DNA of 64,000 nucleotides from a bacterium (GTDB lineage Bacteria; Patescibacteriota; Gracilibacteria; JAUYGZ01). Positions 15,862-25,081 of this stretch are shown here, piece by piece (position 1 is the stretch's first letter; each line of letters starts with the position of its first letter). Below the pieces are notes generated by a model. That model made no database searches and was not told where the DNA came from. It saw only the letters and a program-made list of their open reading frames with translations. The position numbers were made by a program, and so were the translations under genes. The stretch spans positions 1 through 64,000 of the forward strand of contig JAUYGZ010000029.1 in assembly GCA_030690415.1 (NCBI GenBank), given 5' to 3'.

Positions 15862-17757
15862 TTATCCCTGTTCCCACTTGAGGTCCATTTGGGATTCTCG
15901 ATATCCTTTCATGAGGAGATCGATTTGTTTTTGGATATGAATTTCCACAGCGATGTCTTCCTCTACGCTGCGTTTGCTCGTTTCTGTTTGGATCGCTTTT
16001 ATCAGTTTATCGGGATTGGTGACGATGTCAGAAACTTTTTGATTGTAGTCACTGGCCGAAGCATGGTGTCCTCTGTAGATAGTATCGATGTTTTTTTGCA
16101 GACCTGATGGTTGGTAGCTCACACCAGCTCCAAGTTTTTCTGCTTGTTTCTGGAATGTTTCAGTCGCATTGGCAATTTCCTTTAGGATGCTATCTCCTAA
16201 TTCACTTTTCTTAATTCCGTCAAACGCAACATCTGCTAATACTCCTGCAGTAAATCCTGCTATGGTACCCGCTCCTGGGAACGTGATAGTACCAACAAAT
16301 GCTCCTGCAAATGCTGCTGTGGTGGCGCTTCCTGCTCCAGCAAAAACATCGTATGAGAGATTGGCAATAAACTGGGAATCAGTTCCTTCGAATTGGCCTG
16401 TAATTTGGTCTATCACATTGAGTCCGGCATTGAATTTTGCATTGAAAAGAGCATTTCCAGGTAGCTCTTTGAGATATTTTGCTTTTGTGATCGATTGATA
16501 GGAGGTTTTGGATAGCCATCCTCCTTTTTTCAGGATTGTCCCTTCAAATATCTTCTTGAAAGTCTCTACATTGCCTGTCATTCGAATATTTTTTGCGTAT
16601 TTTTCAAACTTGAACTGGCTTAACTCAAAAACCTCTTTCACTGCTTTCCCAAACTCATAGCCTGTTTTTGTCATATTAGGACATTGTAGAAAGCCGCTCG
16701 TGGGAAGTAAGCATGCTTCGATTTCTTTCAGGTATTTGTTGGCGCTTTCAGATGCCGCAAGCACTTTGGGGTCTAACTCAAACTTTATCTCTTTTGTTTT
16801 TCCGATCTGTTTCTTCAATTCCTCTCCAAATTTCAGCGCCGTATCAGTTGCCGGCGGGGCTAATGCCGTTCCAAAGGAAGGCCAAAGTCCGAACTGGATG
16901 GTTTTGAAAGCCCCATCGCTGTTGAGCCAGCCGGCCAGAGTTGATCCGGCTTCATCCCAGCCGCCGTCGTCGGCAAAGGCCAGGTGCTTTTTCCAGAAAA
17001 AATATCCGGCCATGATCAGCATACCGGTGAGGATGGCTGATTCATCGATTTTTTTTCTCTTGAAAAGGAGGAATACGGCGATGATGGCAAAGGCAATGGC
17101 CAGATAGAGGTCTTGCTCGATCAAGAATCCGAGAAGAAATCCGAAAGATGCTCCCAGGAATACCAATGAAGTGATGTGAAGACTTTTGGGGAGATCGAGA
17201 TGCCGGTCAAGTTTTCCCTTGCTGAGGCTATTGATGAGCAGGTAAAAAAACATGATCAGGCTGGGAAGCAGTCCCGAACCAATGGAAACCATGAACCAAA
17301 GGGTCAGGGCAAGGTCGGCGATGCTGAAGAGATGGCTGCTGAGGAGAATGGTGAGAGATGCGCTGAAGAGCAGAAGTATATTGGAAAGTACAATGCCCGT
17401 TTGTTCCACTGATCTTGACCAACTCAGGGGGGTTGAGAGGATGCCGACAAGAGTTTTGGCCAATCCTTTTTCGATGATGGATCGTGCCAATAAGAAGACT
17501 ATTCCCGAGAGGATAGTCCAGGAGATGGTGGCTGAGGCCCAGCTCTTCACGGTCACCAGATATCCATCCCATGGGCCACTTTTCCATCCTTCATTGAGAT
17601 AGACGAGGAAAAAGGTGTGCAGGATAAGTACTCCCAATAACATTCCCAGTGACCACCAGACCTGGTTTTTGAAGCTTGTTTTGAGGCTCTGCCAGAGTAT
17701 CAAAAAGAGTTGTTTGAGGGGAATAATCGTTTTGGACTCAGAAGCAGAAACAGACAT
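15862..17757 (-). CDS. Large membrane protein, module gene C (copy 1) with a unique C-terminal domain
   Basis: Of 631 residues, ~30-260 contain 7-8 membrane helices, ending in a conserved FADDGGWDEAGS...FGLWPS...GEELKK segment (~261-316). This part is strongly similar to the protein at 36481-38097. After residue ~316 the two proteins are unrelated. Here the C-terminal half is soluble-looking helix, then a Gly/Ala-rich hydrophobic run (~475-515, AFAGAFVGTITFPGAG...), then a charged helical tail. A conserved carrier plus a swapped C-terminal domain is typical of polymorphic effector proteins. The Gly/Ala-rich segment could insert into membranes, but no known toxin family is recognised. Confidence 0.75.
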   Translation of the reverse strand: MSVSASESKTIIPLKQLFLILWQSLKTSFKNQVWWSLGMLLGVLILHTFFLVYLNEGWKSGPWDGYLVTVKSWASATISWTILSGIVFLLARSIIEKGLAKTLVGILSTPLSWSRSVEQTGIVLSNILLLFSASLTILLSSHLFSIADLALTLWFMVSIGSGLLPSLIMFFYLLINSLSKGKLDRHLDLPKSLHITSLVFLGASFGFLLGFLIEQDLYLAIAFAIIAVFLLFKRKKIDESAILTGMLIMAGYFFWKKHLAFADDGGWDEAGSTLAGWLNSDGAFKTIQFGLWPSFGTALAPPATDTALKFGEELKKQIGKTKEIKFELDPKVLAASESANKYLKEIEACLLPTSGFLQCPNMTKTGYEFGKAVKEVFELSQFKFEKYAKNIRMTGNVETFKKIFEGTILKKGGWLSKTSYQSITKAKYLKELPGNALFNAKFNAGLNVIDQITGQFEGTDSQFIANLSYDVFAGAGSATTAAFAGAFVGTITFPGAGTIAGFTAGVLADVAFDGIKKSELGDSILKEIANATETFQKQAEKLGAGVSYQPSGLQKNIDTIYRGHHASASDYNQKVSDIVTNPDKLIKAIQTETSKRSVEEDIAVEIHIQKQIDLLMKGYRESQMDLKWEQG

Positions 17758-17781
17758 GATTTTTGGTGGAAAGAAGGCCTG

Positions 17782-18270
17782 TTAGGACTGTGAGGATTGA
17801 GTTTTTTGATTATAAAACGGATGTTTCCAGATGCTCACACAGAGAGCGACGGGAATTCCTGTCAGGATGATTGTTAGCGGATCGATGCTTCCGAGCGCTA
17901 TGATGAAAATTAGTCCCCCCACAATGGTTCCCAAAGTGATGGGCCAGTGTTTTCCGGTCCAAAACGCACGGGCAATGATGTAAGAAATAATAGCGCCAAT
18001 AAAGATCAAAAGGGCCAAGACAAATCCAAAACCACTTAAGATAGTAGAAGCCACTCCAGCCACTTGTTCAGCACTTTCACCACCTTCCATGCTTTTTATA
18101 AATCCTCCGGAGAGGAATCCCATGAATGAAAGACCAAATGCTACCGCGGCAGCTGCAAGGGTGTTATAAATGGCGCTTGCGTATCCCATGACAGCGAGGA
18201 CTGTTCCTTGCCAGGGACGTGTAATGGGGGTCATGGAGATGGGGTGAGAGAATAGTGAAGATGGGTTCAT
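17782..18270 (-). CDS. Small membrane protein, module gene D (copy 1)
   Basis: The start is placed at ATG 18270 (162 residues). Longer readings would run through the divergent pilin promoter and coding sequence. It has four hydrophobic segments: SAIYNTLAAAAVAFGLSFMG, an ILSGFGFVLALLIFIGAII run, and two near the C-terminus. It lies 24 bases before gene C on the same strand and is probably the first gene of the module operon. The positional equivalent in the second module is a DUF805 protein with no visible similarity. Function unknown. Confidence 0.65.
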   Translation of the reverse strand: MNPSSLFSHPISMTPITRPWQGTVLAVMGYASAIYNTLAAAAVAFGLSFMGFLSGGFIKSMEGGESAEQVAGVASTILSGFGFVLALLIFIGAIISYIIARAFWTGKHWPITLGTIVGGLIFIIALGSIDPLTIILTGIPVALCVSIWKHPFYNQKTQSSQS

Positions 18271-18385
18271 CGTACTCGTGACTTGACAAAACGTAAAGAG
18301 ACCCAGTTGTAATGCCAGCAAATAATCTTTTGCGCTTCTTGACAAGTTATGACTTGGATATACTATGAGGGTGTTGTTTTTGTGT

Positions 18386-18931
18386 ATGAGAAAAGCTTTC
18401 CGTGGGTTCACGACGGTGGAGGTGATGGTGATGCTGGTGGGAATGACGATCGTGATTTTGGCTTCGTATGGAGCTAAGATGGCTTCCTTCAAGGCCTACC
18501 AGGATATTATCCATCGGGAGAGAGCCCAGCTCTATGCTGCTGAGACCCTGGAACAGTTTGAAGCGATGCGATTGACCCGGATTCAGCAGGATTATATGCG
18601 CAGTTGGGAGACCTTTCTGGGAAGCAAAGATGATGGGTTATATCAGTTGGTTCAGTCGGATGATCTGAGTAATCTCGGTTTGGTTCCGATGTCTGAGATA
18701 AAAGATACCGATACGAATTCGATTCGCTATTACGATGATGATGAGCATGATGGGTTTTATTCCCGTTTGGAAAGGAGGATATGGTTGCGGGAGATTGGGG
18801 ACCCTGAGAAGCGATTAGTGATGGTCTCGATTTACTGGGGTATCCCCGGAGGGTACCAGTCGGAGAGCTTTCAGCAGATTGTTGTTCAGTCTCTCTATAG
18901 TGATCATACGGCTTCGGGATTTGCACTCTAG
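18386..18931 (+). CDS. Prepilin-like protein 1 (type IV pilin/pseudopilin)
   Basis: Short basic leader MRKAFRG, then the N-methylated-type sequence FTTVEVMVML with Glu at +5, giving a prepilin-peptidase site between Gly and Phe and a long hydrophobic assembly helix. Start ATG 18386 is preferred over ATG 18365, because a TATACT box (18359-18364) touches the earlier ATG and the shorter leader is typical. The C-terminal part is a ~140-residue soluble headgroup. It is the first gene of the pilus-like operon. A minor pilin or pseudopilin role is likely. Confidence 0.8.
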   Translation: MRKAFRGFTTVEVMVMLVGMTIVILASYGAKMASFKAYQDIIHRERAQLYAAETLEQFEAMRLTRIQQDYMRSWETFLGSKDDGLYQLVQSDDLSNLGLVPMSEIKDTDTNSIRYYDDDEHDGFYSRLERRIWLREIGDPEKRLVMVSIYWGIPGGYQSESFQQIVVQSLYSDHTASGFAL

Positions 18932-19000
18932 GAGAAGGACGATAAGGAGGATAAAGACGATAAGGAGGATAAAGAAGTAAAGGAGAAGAAGGACTGTTAA
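18932..19000. repeat. GATAAGGAGGA minisatellite between pilin genes
   Basis: Tandem (G)ACGATAAGGAGGATAAA units, then an AGGAGAAGGACTG stretch, fill the spacer between pilins 1 and 2. The unit resembles the one inside mutY at 9977-10016. Confidence 0.6.
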
Positions 19001-19021
19001 AACTTTTAGAACTGTTAGGAT

Positions 19022-19663
19022 ATGGAGATGCTCAGGAAAAATCGGAAAGGGTTGATCAGGCTGAGAGGGTTTACACTTGCTGATGTGCTCATCGCGGTGA
19101 CGTTGACGAGTTTCCTGGTCATTCTCCTGACCGGATATGTTCGGGACGCGATGGCGTATTCCTCTTTTGTTTCGAAGCATCAGCAGGTGCGGTCAGAGGC
19201 TTTTGCTTTGGTCAATAATACCTTGGCTTCACTGATCCGCGAGGCGGTGGCGATTGATTATGAACGTACCACTGAAACCGAGCTGGCTTTGTTTATGGAT
19301 AAGAATGAAGAACAATCGATGTTGATTTCGCTGGATCAGAATATGAGTGAAAAGGATGGAGTGAAGCAGGATGAGTCGCAACTGGTGCTGAATACGGGAG
19401 ATGAAATGATTTATCTGAACAGTACCCAGACTTTTGTGGATGATTTTCAGGTCACGACCACTGCTGATCCTACAGACTTGGATGCTTCACAACTGCAGGA
19501 GGCCCGGGCGAAGCAGCCCATGGTGAAGGTCACGGTCAAAGCCCGGCATCAGCGACTGGATGGCGCACGGGACCGTTCTGATTTTTCGTTTTGGGAAGAC
19601 CCCTGGATTTCCTATACCGGAGCCTATACGCTCCGTAATTATTCTTTGAGTTCTTTACGATGA
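19022..19663 (+). CDS. Prepilin-like protein 2
   Basis: The 213-residue protein has a basic leader ending RLRG, then FTLADVLIAVTLTSFLVILL. The +5 residue is Asp instead of Glu, a conservative change sometimes seen in minor pseudopilins. The headgroup is acidic and soluble. ATG 19028 is an alternative start. The last codons overlap the next gene's start by 4 bases (ATGA), so the two are co-translated. Probably a GspI/J- or PilV/W-like minor subunit. Confidence 0.8.
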   Translation: MEMLRKNRKGLIRLRGFTLADVLIAVTLTSFLVILLTGYVRDAMAYSSFVSKHQQVRSEAFALVNNTLASLIREAVAIDYERTTETELALFMDKNEEQSMLISLDQNMSEKDGVKQDESQLVLNTGDEMIYLNSTQTFVDDFQVTTTADPTDLDASQLQEARAKQPMVKVTVKARHQRLDGARDRSDFSFWEDPWISYTGAYTLRNYSLSSLR

Positions 19664-20382
19664 GTGTTTCTTCACGACAGCAAACGAGTCAGTGGGTTTT
19701 GGGAGGTATCTTTTTCTTCCTGGGATTATTGCTTTTGGGATTTCATCTGTGGCTGAGTTTCTTCGTTATGGCTGAATTGAATCAGCAGGTCCAGGCAGAA
19801 GATCTGGCGCTCCAGTCTCTCAAGACGCAGCAAAATGGTTTTTTGCAGCCTGAAATCCGGAATCTTTTTGCCCAGTATTCGGATGGTATTTCAGCCGTTG
19901 AGTCGGTGTTTGCTGCCCGGGATGAGGTTTTCACCGGGGAGATGACGGAAAAGAAATTTGAGCCGGTGACGATTTTGGATGTTCTGGATTTCTTTAAGAA
20001 TCTTCAGGACCACTTGGGGCAGGAGACGATTATGGAGGAGTTGAGTCTGGATCCTTCCGGAAGGCTCAGCTTACTGGTTCGAACCACCAGTTATCGTCAG
20101 GCTGCCCGGCAGATTGCTGCGTTGCGCTTTGGATTTGAGGAGGCTGTTGTCGTGTCTGAAGACGAAGAGCCGCTTGAACCGGCTCCCCATATTTTCCGTA
20201 ATGTCTCTGTGAGCAATGTGTCGCGAAAGGAGCTGGTGGGGGAAAAGCTGGAAGAGCTTCCTGCCATCCTTCAGGGTAAGGAGGCCTCGTATGATTTTAT
20301 TGTGCAGGCTCAGATCAATCCGGAATTTTACTTGTATCGTTTGGAGCAGGCGGAGCTGGTGGAGGGGGAGGTAGGAAAGTAG
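19660..20382 (+). CDS. Inner-membrane pilus assembly protein, PilN-like (tentative)
   Basis: The 240-residue bitopic protein has a short cytosolic N-terminus, a membrane helix (~13-36), a coiled coil (~38-60), and an extracytoplasmic alpha/beta domain. This is the architecture of PilN/PilO-type alignment-complex subunits. It lies between a pilin and a PilO-like gene. No PilM-like ATPase fold gene is in the operon. The assignment rests on architecture and order more than on sequence identity. Confidence 0.55.
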   Translation: MSVSSRQQTSQWVLGGIFFFLGLLLLGFHLWLSFFVMAELNQQVQAEDLALQSLKTQQNGFLQPEIRNLFAQYSDGISAVESVFAARDEVFTGEMTEKKFEPVTILDVLDFFKNLQDHLGQETIMEELSLDPSGRLSLLVRTTSYRQAARQIAALRFGFEEAVVVSEDEEPLEPAPHIFRNVSVSNVSRKELVGEKLEELPAILQGKEASYDFIVQAQINPEFYLYRLEQAELVEGEVGK

Positions 20383-20468
20383 GAAGGTAGGAGGGTAGAA
20401 GGGGCCTTCTTCGTCCTTGCCGTAGCCTTGCGACTACGAAGCGACGAGTAGGAAGGTAGGAAGGGGAG

Positions 20469-21158
20469 ATGGCGTATAGTGTATTATTGTTTGTTGCTAT
20501 GAATGCCTTGAAAAATTTATTCGGTCAAAAAAAGTCTGATGACATTCTTGTCGTCGGCGGGGATGGAGGCACTTTCGCTGAGGATGACAAGAAGCCGGTT
20601 TCCCAGTATTTTTATTATCTGAATCTTCTCTTTTTGGTGGGGATGCTGTTTTTCAGCTATCTCTTTACTGGCAATCTGATCAGCGAAAAACAGGTCAAAC
20701 TTCGGAGCTACTACCAGATTTTGCAGCAAAAAGAGGTTGCGGAAAAGGATCTGAACTCATTGAAAAATCTGTCGGTAAAGGTGAGTACGATCAAGGAAGA
20801 TCAGGCTTTGGTGACGCAGGCCATTCCCGCTGATTCCCGATACGATCAGGTGATGGCTTATCTGGAGTCTCTTTTTGATCAGATTCGACGCCGAAATTTT
20901 ATTCAGATCCCGGAGACGATCTCCTGGCGGCAGGTGTCACACAGTGATATTTCCAATGATGATTTGTTGAGTCTTGATGTTTATGAGTACTCGGTCGAGT
21001 TTTTGGGTGATTATGAAGCGTTGGTAAAGTTGCTTGAGGAATTGCGATCGAGCCTGCGGCTTTTCGATGTGAGGTCGATTCGATCGCTTAAGGTCGATGA
21101 AGGAGGAATGGTGGGGGCTGATATTGTGTTTTGGGCCTATAGTTTACCGGTTTTGTAA
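20469..21158 (+). CDS. PilO-like pilus assembly protein
   Basis: The 229-residue protein has a cytosolic segment (~1-50), a membrane helix (LNLLFLVGMLFFSYLFTG, ~51-68), a coiled coil (~75-110), and a ferredoxin-like periplasmic domain. That domain has the PilO-type stretch GDYEALVKLLEELRSS...FDVRSI, matching the known YxxLxxFLxxLe...l motif. ATG 20499 is an alternative start. A GGTAGGAA minisatellite fills the 86-base spacer before it. It would align the inner-membrane platform of the pilus. Confidence 0.7.
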   Translation: MAYSVLLFVAMNALKNLFGQKKSDDILVVGGDGGTFAEDDKKPVSQYFYYLNLLFLVGMLFFSYLFTGNLISEKQVKLRSYYQILQQKEVAEKDLNSLKNLSVKVSTIKEDQALVTQAIPADSRYDQVMAYLESLFDQIRRRNFIQIPETISWRQVSHSDISNDDLLSLDVYEYSVEFLGDYEALVKLLEELRSSLRLFDVRSIRSLKVDEGGMVGADIVFWAYSLPVL

Positions 21159-21167
21159 TCTCTACTT

Positions 21168-21452
21168 ATGGCGTATCTAAGGTATATCGTGATGATGTTT
21201 GCTCTTCTTATGCTGGGGTTTCAGGTGTATTCCTATGTGGGCATTGATGAAGAGACGATTCGGTCTACGGCTAGTGGAGGGGCTCCGGCGAGGTTTATTC
21301 AGGCCGATGAAGAGGAGCTCATGGTCTTGCAGGAACGTTTGAAGGCATTAAAGGCTTTTCCAGATGAAGTTTTGACGGAGCCGAAGGCGGAGGAGTTTGG
21401 TAGGAGTACGCTTTTTTTGCCTGATGAGGGGAGGGAGAGAAGGAGGAGGTAG
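21168..21452 (+). CDS. Small membrane protein in the pilus operon
   Basis: The 94-residue protein has one N-terminal membrane helix (~5-24) and an acidic helical domain with a basic RERRRR end. The position after PilN/PilO-like genes is where PilP-type linkers often sit, but it lacks a lipobox and is too short for PilP. I do not recognise it. Confidence 0.5.
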   Translation: MAYLRYIVMMFALLMLGFQVYSYVGIDEETIRSTASGGAPARFIQADEEELMVLQERLKALKAFPDEVLTEPKAEEFGRSTLFLPDEGRERRRR

Positions 21453-21479
21453 TGACAGTTTTGTTCCTTGTTCGTTTCT

Positions 21480-22754
21480 ATGCGCAGTTTTGTTGCCACA
21501 GTCTTTACCCCGGCGGGAGACGAGCAGGTTCTCGGCCTTCAGGGATTTACTTTGGATGCCGTGCGGCAGCATCTGCATCAGCAAGGCTATACCATCAAGA
21601 AACTGGCTGAGAAGGAAAAGAGTGGTATCTGGCAGCAGCTTCAGGATATTGAGTTGGGACGTCGCATTAAGCCCGAAAATAGAATTCGGGTACTCAAGAG
21701 TCTGGGACAGATGATCGGGAGAGGGTACGTGCTGGAGAGCATTATTGATTTCCTCCTGGCGGACGAGAAAGAAAAGGATGTCGTAAAGCTGCTCAGAATC
21801 CTCCAGAGCAAGGCTCAGAAGGGGTACAAGGACTATGTGGAGCTGTTTCGGGAGGCTGAGGATTATTTCGACGCGGAGTTTTTTAGTATTCTGGTGGCGG
21901 GACAGAAGACCGGCACTGTAGGCCAGAATATTCTTGATTATTCTGAGGGAAAGGCCAAGATGCTTGCCCAAAAGGGAGAATTGATCAAAACACTTTCGGG
22001 CAAGTTTGTGGTGTTGGGGGTAGTGTTGATGGCTTTTCTGGTCATTGTGCTCTATGTGGTGCCACAATTCACGAAGCTTTTCGGACAAAAGCTTGAACTG
22101 CCTTTGGGAATGAAAATTATGGTTTTTATTTCGGATGTGGTACGCAATTACTCCGTCATGGTGGTTGGGTCGGTGGTCACGTTAATTGTGGTGATCTTTC
22201 TCTTGTATCGCTTCCACGTCGGATTCCGTTTTCAGGTTCAGCACCTGCTCTTGAAAATGCCTGTTGCAGGCCCATTGCTCAGGATGGTGTATACACGGGA
22301 TTTTCTCTATATGATGGGAAATTTGATCTCAAAGGGGGTGTCTCTGATGGAAGCGATTCGGATTGTTATCGAGCAAACCGGAAATCTCTGCTTCCGGTCG
22401 GTATATGTGGCAGTGGAGGGGAATCTTGAAAAGGGGCGTAAGCTCGAGCAGGTGTTGAAGCCTTTGGACGAACAGCTGGTGTCTTCCGGCCTGTATGTCG
22501 CTGTTCCTCAGGGATACCTGCTCGATAGCGTCGCGCAGGCGATGACCTTAGGATCCAAGGGGGGGAATCTGGGAGAAATGCTCACGGAGGCATATTTGAC
22601 GTATGATTTTCAGCTTCAGAGCCGCATGAGTCTCGCGATAAAGGTCATTGGTGCTTTGATTTCTTTGTTTACTTATTGTGTGATCCTCTTTATGATAGGT
22701 TCATTGGCTGCTACCCTGTTTAAGGTCATGGAAGATCCGACAGCGATAGCGTAG
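21480..22754 (+). CDS. pilC: Type II secretion F / PilC platform protein
   Basis: Integral membrane platform of type IV pilus or type II secretion machines. Start ATG 21480 (425 residues) is preferred over TTG 21468. Two T2SSF domains are visible: the first follows LKSLGQMIGRGYVLESII (~75), with helices ~175-200 and ~220-245; the second has the signature GNLISKGVSLMEAIRIV (~280), with a C-terminal helix (~395-420). The partner ATPases (PilB/PilT) and prepilin peptidase are not in this window. Confidence 0.9.
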   Translation: MRSFVATVFTPAGDEQVLGLQGFTLDAVRQHLHQQGYTIKKLAEKEKSGIWQQLQDIELGRRIKPENRIRVLKSLGQMIGRGYVLESIIDFLLADEKEKDVVKLLRILQSKAQKGYKDYVELFREAEDYFDAEFFSILVAGQKTGTVGQNILDYSEGKAKMLAQKGELIKTLSGKFVVLGVVLMAFLVIVLYVVPQFTKLFGQKLELPLGMKIMVFISDVVRNYSVMVVGSVVTLIVVIFLLYRFHVGFRFQVQHLLLKMPVAGPLLRMVYTRDFLYMMGNLISKGVSLMEAIRIVIEQTGNLCFRSVYVAVEGNLEKGRKLEQVLKPLDEQLVSSGLYVAVPQGYLLDSVAQAMTLGSKGGNLGEMLTEAYLTYDFQLQSRMSLAIKVIGALISLFTYCVILFMIGSLAATLFKVMEDPTAIA

Positions 22755-22783
22755 GCTTTCTTTCTCTTTTTAATTGTTGTCTT

Positions 22784-23413
22784 ATGAAGACTCTCATCAA
22801 GGATCTCTCTCGACTGTGCTCGAGACATGTCTTCCGGATTCGAGAACATGCCTTAAGAGGATTCTCTTTGGCGGAAGTGCTTATCGCGATTGTGATTATT
22901 ACTATTCTGACGATTGGGAGTCTGGCGGTGTATTCGAGCCAGCTTGGTAAGGCGCGGGATACTGAGCGGGGGAATGATATTTCCCGGATAAAGTTGAATT
23001 TGGATGAGATCGTAGCGAGATATGGCGCGCCTCCTGGCGCAGACAATAAATCACGACGTCTGACTGATGACTGTAAGTCAAATACTGCTGATCTTTGGGG
23101 ATGCTTTACGGCATTGAAGTTGTCCTCTATTGAGGATCTCAAAGAAATGTTATTGGATCCTTCAGCTGATATTAAGATTCCAGGGACTGAAGATTCTTTC
23201 ATCTATAAATATGGGGCAAATGACAATTCTTATAGTATTTGTGCCACTCTTGAGGATCAGCAATCGAGTTTGATTAATTCTAATAAAGATGGCGGTACTA
23301 GTCTTAGTACCACATCTGATAATATGTATTGTTTGAGATATACAGCGCCAGGAGGGACAGAGGTCATTGTTGTCGAGCCTATCACTGATCCTGAGGGTGG
23401 GGAGGCATCCTAA
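22784..23413 (+). CDS. Prepilin-like protein 3
   Basis: The 209-residue protein has an unusually long leader (~26 residues) ending LRG, then FSLAEVLIAIVIITILTIGSL with Glu at +5. The globular part includes a GKARDTERGNDISRIK segment typical of major CPR pilins and pseudopilins, and several cysteines that could form disulphides (C88, C97 and later). Longest headgroup of the set, so perhaps the main pilin. Confident as a pilin; rank uncertain. Confidence 0.85.
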   Translation: MKTLIKDLSRLCSRHVFRIREHALRGFSLAEVLIAIVIITILTIGSLAVYSSQLGKARDTERGNDISRIKLNLDEIVARYGAPPGADNKSRRLTDDCKSNTADLWGCFTALKLSSIEDLKEMLLDPSADIKIPGTEDSFIYKYGANDNSYSICATLEDQQSSLINSNKDGGTSLSTTSDNMYCLRYTAPGGTEVIVVEPITDPEGGEAS

Positions 23414-23436
23414 TAAGACGGGTGATTTGTTTGGAT

Positions 23437-24123
23437 ATGTTTGATTCTCCTCAGCGCGGTTTTACGCTCGTGGAAATACTGATCGCCATGGTGATTATTT
23501 CCCTGATGTTGGGTGCCGGGATCACCATGACCAATAGGTATCTGCAGGGTGTGAGGTGGGATCGTCTTTTTGACCGTTTGGAGCGGCAGTTTCTTGATGT
23601 GAATACTTATGCTTTGGCAGGGTTCACGAAATCTGACGTAGGTGATGATCTCGCGGAACTGCCGGAAATGTATCATCTTTACTTCGAGGCGGATCAGGAC
23701 GAGTTTGGACTGTGGTATATCGAGTCGAAGCAGCGTGGTGTGGTGAGTGAAAATGAACGTACTATTTCGTTTCAAGAGCATATTGACGATCTGGATGTAT
23801 TCCCGATTCAGCTCAATGAGCTGGTGCTTCGGGAGGGGCCGGATTCGGAAACAGGAGAGCGAAGAACTGCTGATTCAGTTGTTATGACCTGGTCGAGGCC
23901 TTTTTCCCAGTTGAGTTTTCGAATTTTTGATGAGGGCAGTGGAGGATTGGACCAATCGGAGGAAGGTATACTGTCATCTGATTTTGACTTACCGGAAGAG
24001 ATTGAAGATTGTCAGCAATTCCCTAAGGTGTGTCATTTGACCATGACATTCATTTGGCCGGAGACCAGTGTGGAGCGGTCGATGATTTTTGATCTTCAAA
24101 AGGGGGTCACTCGGAATTACTAA
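23437..24123 (+). CDS. Prepilin-like protein 4
   Basis: Leader MFDSPQRG, then FTLVEILIAMVIISLMLGAG with Glu at +5. Start ATG 23437 gives a normal short leader; GTG 23422 is possible. The soluble region is acidic, with two cysteines near the C-terminus (DCQQFPKVCH). It follows pilin 3 closely and precedes a PilX-like gene by a few bases. Probably a minor pseudopilin. Confidence 0.8.
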   Translation: MFDSPQRGFTLVEILIAMVIISLMLGAGITMTNRYLQGVRWDRLFDRLERQFLDVNTYALAGFTKSDVGDDLAELPEMYHLYFEADQDEFGLWYIESKQRGVVSENERTISFQEHIDDLDVFPIQLNELVLREGPDSETGERRTADSVVMTWSRPFSQLSFRIFDEGSGGLDQSEEGILSSDFDLPEEIEDCQQFPKVCHLTMTFIWPETSVERSMIFDLQKGVTRNY

Positions 24124-24130
24124 TCTTTTT

Positions 24131-25081
24131 ATGCCTCTCGCCATCTTCCTTATCACCGTTATTATCTCCGGATCCCTCTATGGGAGTATTGCCAGGGTGC
24201 ACCAGGACTCGTTCGTGAATCAGACTTTGCTGGCGAGTACCGCGGCTTTTTACACGGCTTCATCGAGCGCTGAGGTGAGCTGGACTGAGGTGAATGCGGA
24301 GAATAGCTTAGATGTGGTGGCGGCTTTTACCGGGCAGAGCACGGATGCTGAAGGGGAGAGTCCAGAGAGTCAGGATTATTTACCAGGGCTGTTTGTCGAT
24401 CTTGATGAGGACGATCAGAAGAGTTTGGAGCTGAATATGGGTATTGAGGCTGCTTCCATACAGACGAAAGTTGAGCTCAATGAATCGTCTTTTGTTGATC
24501 GGTATTTTCAGTCCTCAGCGGAGGTGTTTTTGTATGAGGTGCCTCTTGATTTGGTGATTGATCGGATTCGGGTCGATTTTTGTCTTGATAAGGTTGATAC
24601 TTCTTGCACGCTGATTGTGGAATGGTTTCGTCTGGATAAGGATGAATTTTCTTTTCAGGATGTTGAGAGTCTGGCGGATCAGGACTGGGATCTCTCTTCG
24701 CTGAGTGCTTGTTTGGAGTATTCGGAGTTGGGGATAAAGCGCTGTGTGCTGAACAGTGCTTTGGGATCGAGAGATCAGTTGAATTTTGTGGCGCCGCCTG
24801 AGGGGAGTAAGTATACGCAGTCGATGATATTGAGTACGTCTCTCTCAGGGTATCACTACTTGTTTCGTTTTCGGACGATGGATCATGAACAGGTACATTT
24901 CGCTATGTATGGGGAGAGTGGTGGTGATAGAGCTGCCTTGCCTACAGCCTTCTTCGAAATAGATGAGTTGGGACGGTCTCAGAACTCTTTTCGGAGGATT
25001 CGTCAGCAGCAGGTGGTGTCGGGGGGGCTTCAGGATGGGTTGGAGTATGCGCAGTATTCGGAGACGGTCCAGGATAAATAA
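24131..25081 (+). CDS. PilX/GspK-like tip-associated protein (tentative)
   Basis: Start ATG 24131, seven bases after the previous stop, gives 316 residues. A hydrophobic N-terminal helix without a basic leader (MPLAIFLITVIISGSLYG) is followed by an acidic extracytoplasmic domain with cysteines around LDKVDTSC. PilX/GspK-type subunits end pseudopilin operons in this way, but the G/FxxxxE prepilin site is not evident. It converges on the giant surface-protein gene with no spacer. Confidence 0.5.
   Translation: MPLAIFLITVIISGSLYGSIARVHQDSFVNQTLLASTAAFYTASSSAEVSWTEVNAENSLDVVAAFTGQSTDAEGESPESQDYLPGLFVDLDEDDQKSLELNMGIEAASIQTKVELNESSFVDRYFQSSAEVFLYEVPLDLVIDRIRVDFCLDKVDTSCTLIVEWFRLDKDEFSFQDVESLADQDWDLSSLSACLEYSELGIKRCVLNSALGSRDQLNFVAPPEGSKYTQSMILSTSLSGYHYLFRFRTMDHEQVHFAMYGESGGDRAALPTAFFEIDELGRSQNSFRRIRQQQVVSGGLQDGLEYAQYSETVQDK

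Noticed and set aside
17782-18492. Longer 236-residue reading of module gene D
   Set aside because: The first 74 codons lie over the divergent pilin promoter and coding start; ATG 18270 begins the conserved membrane-protein part.
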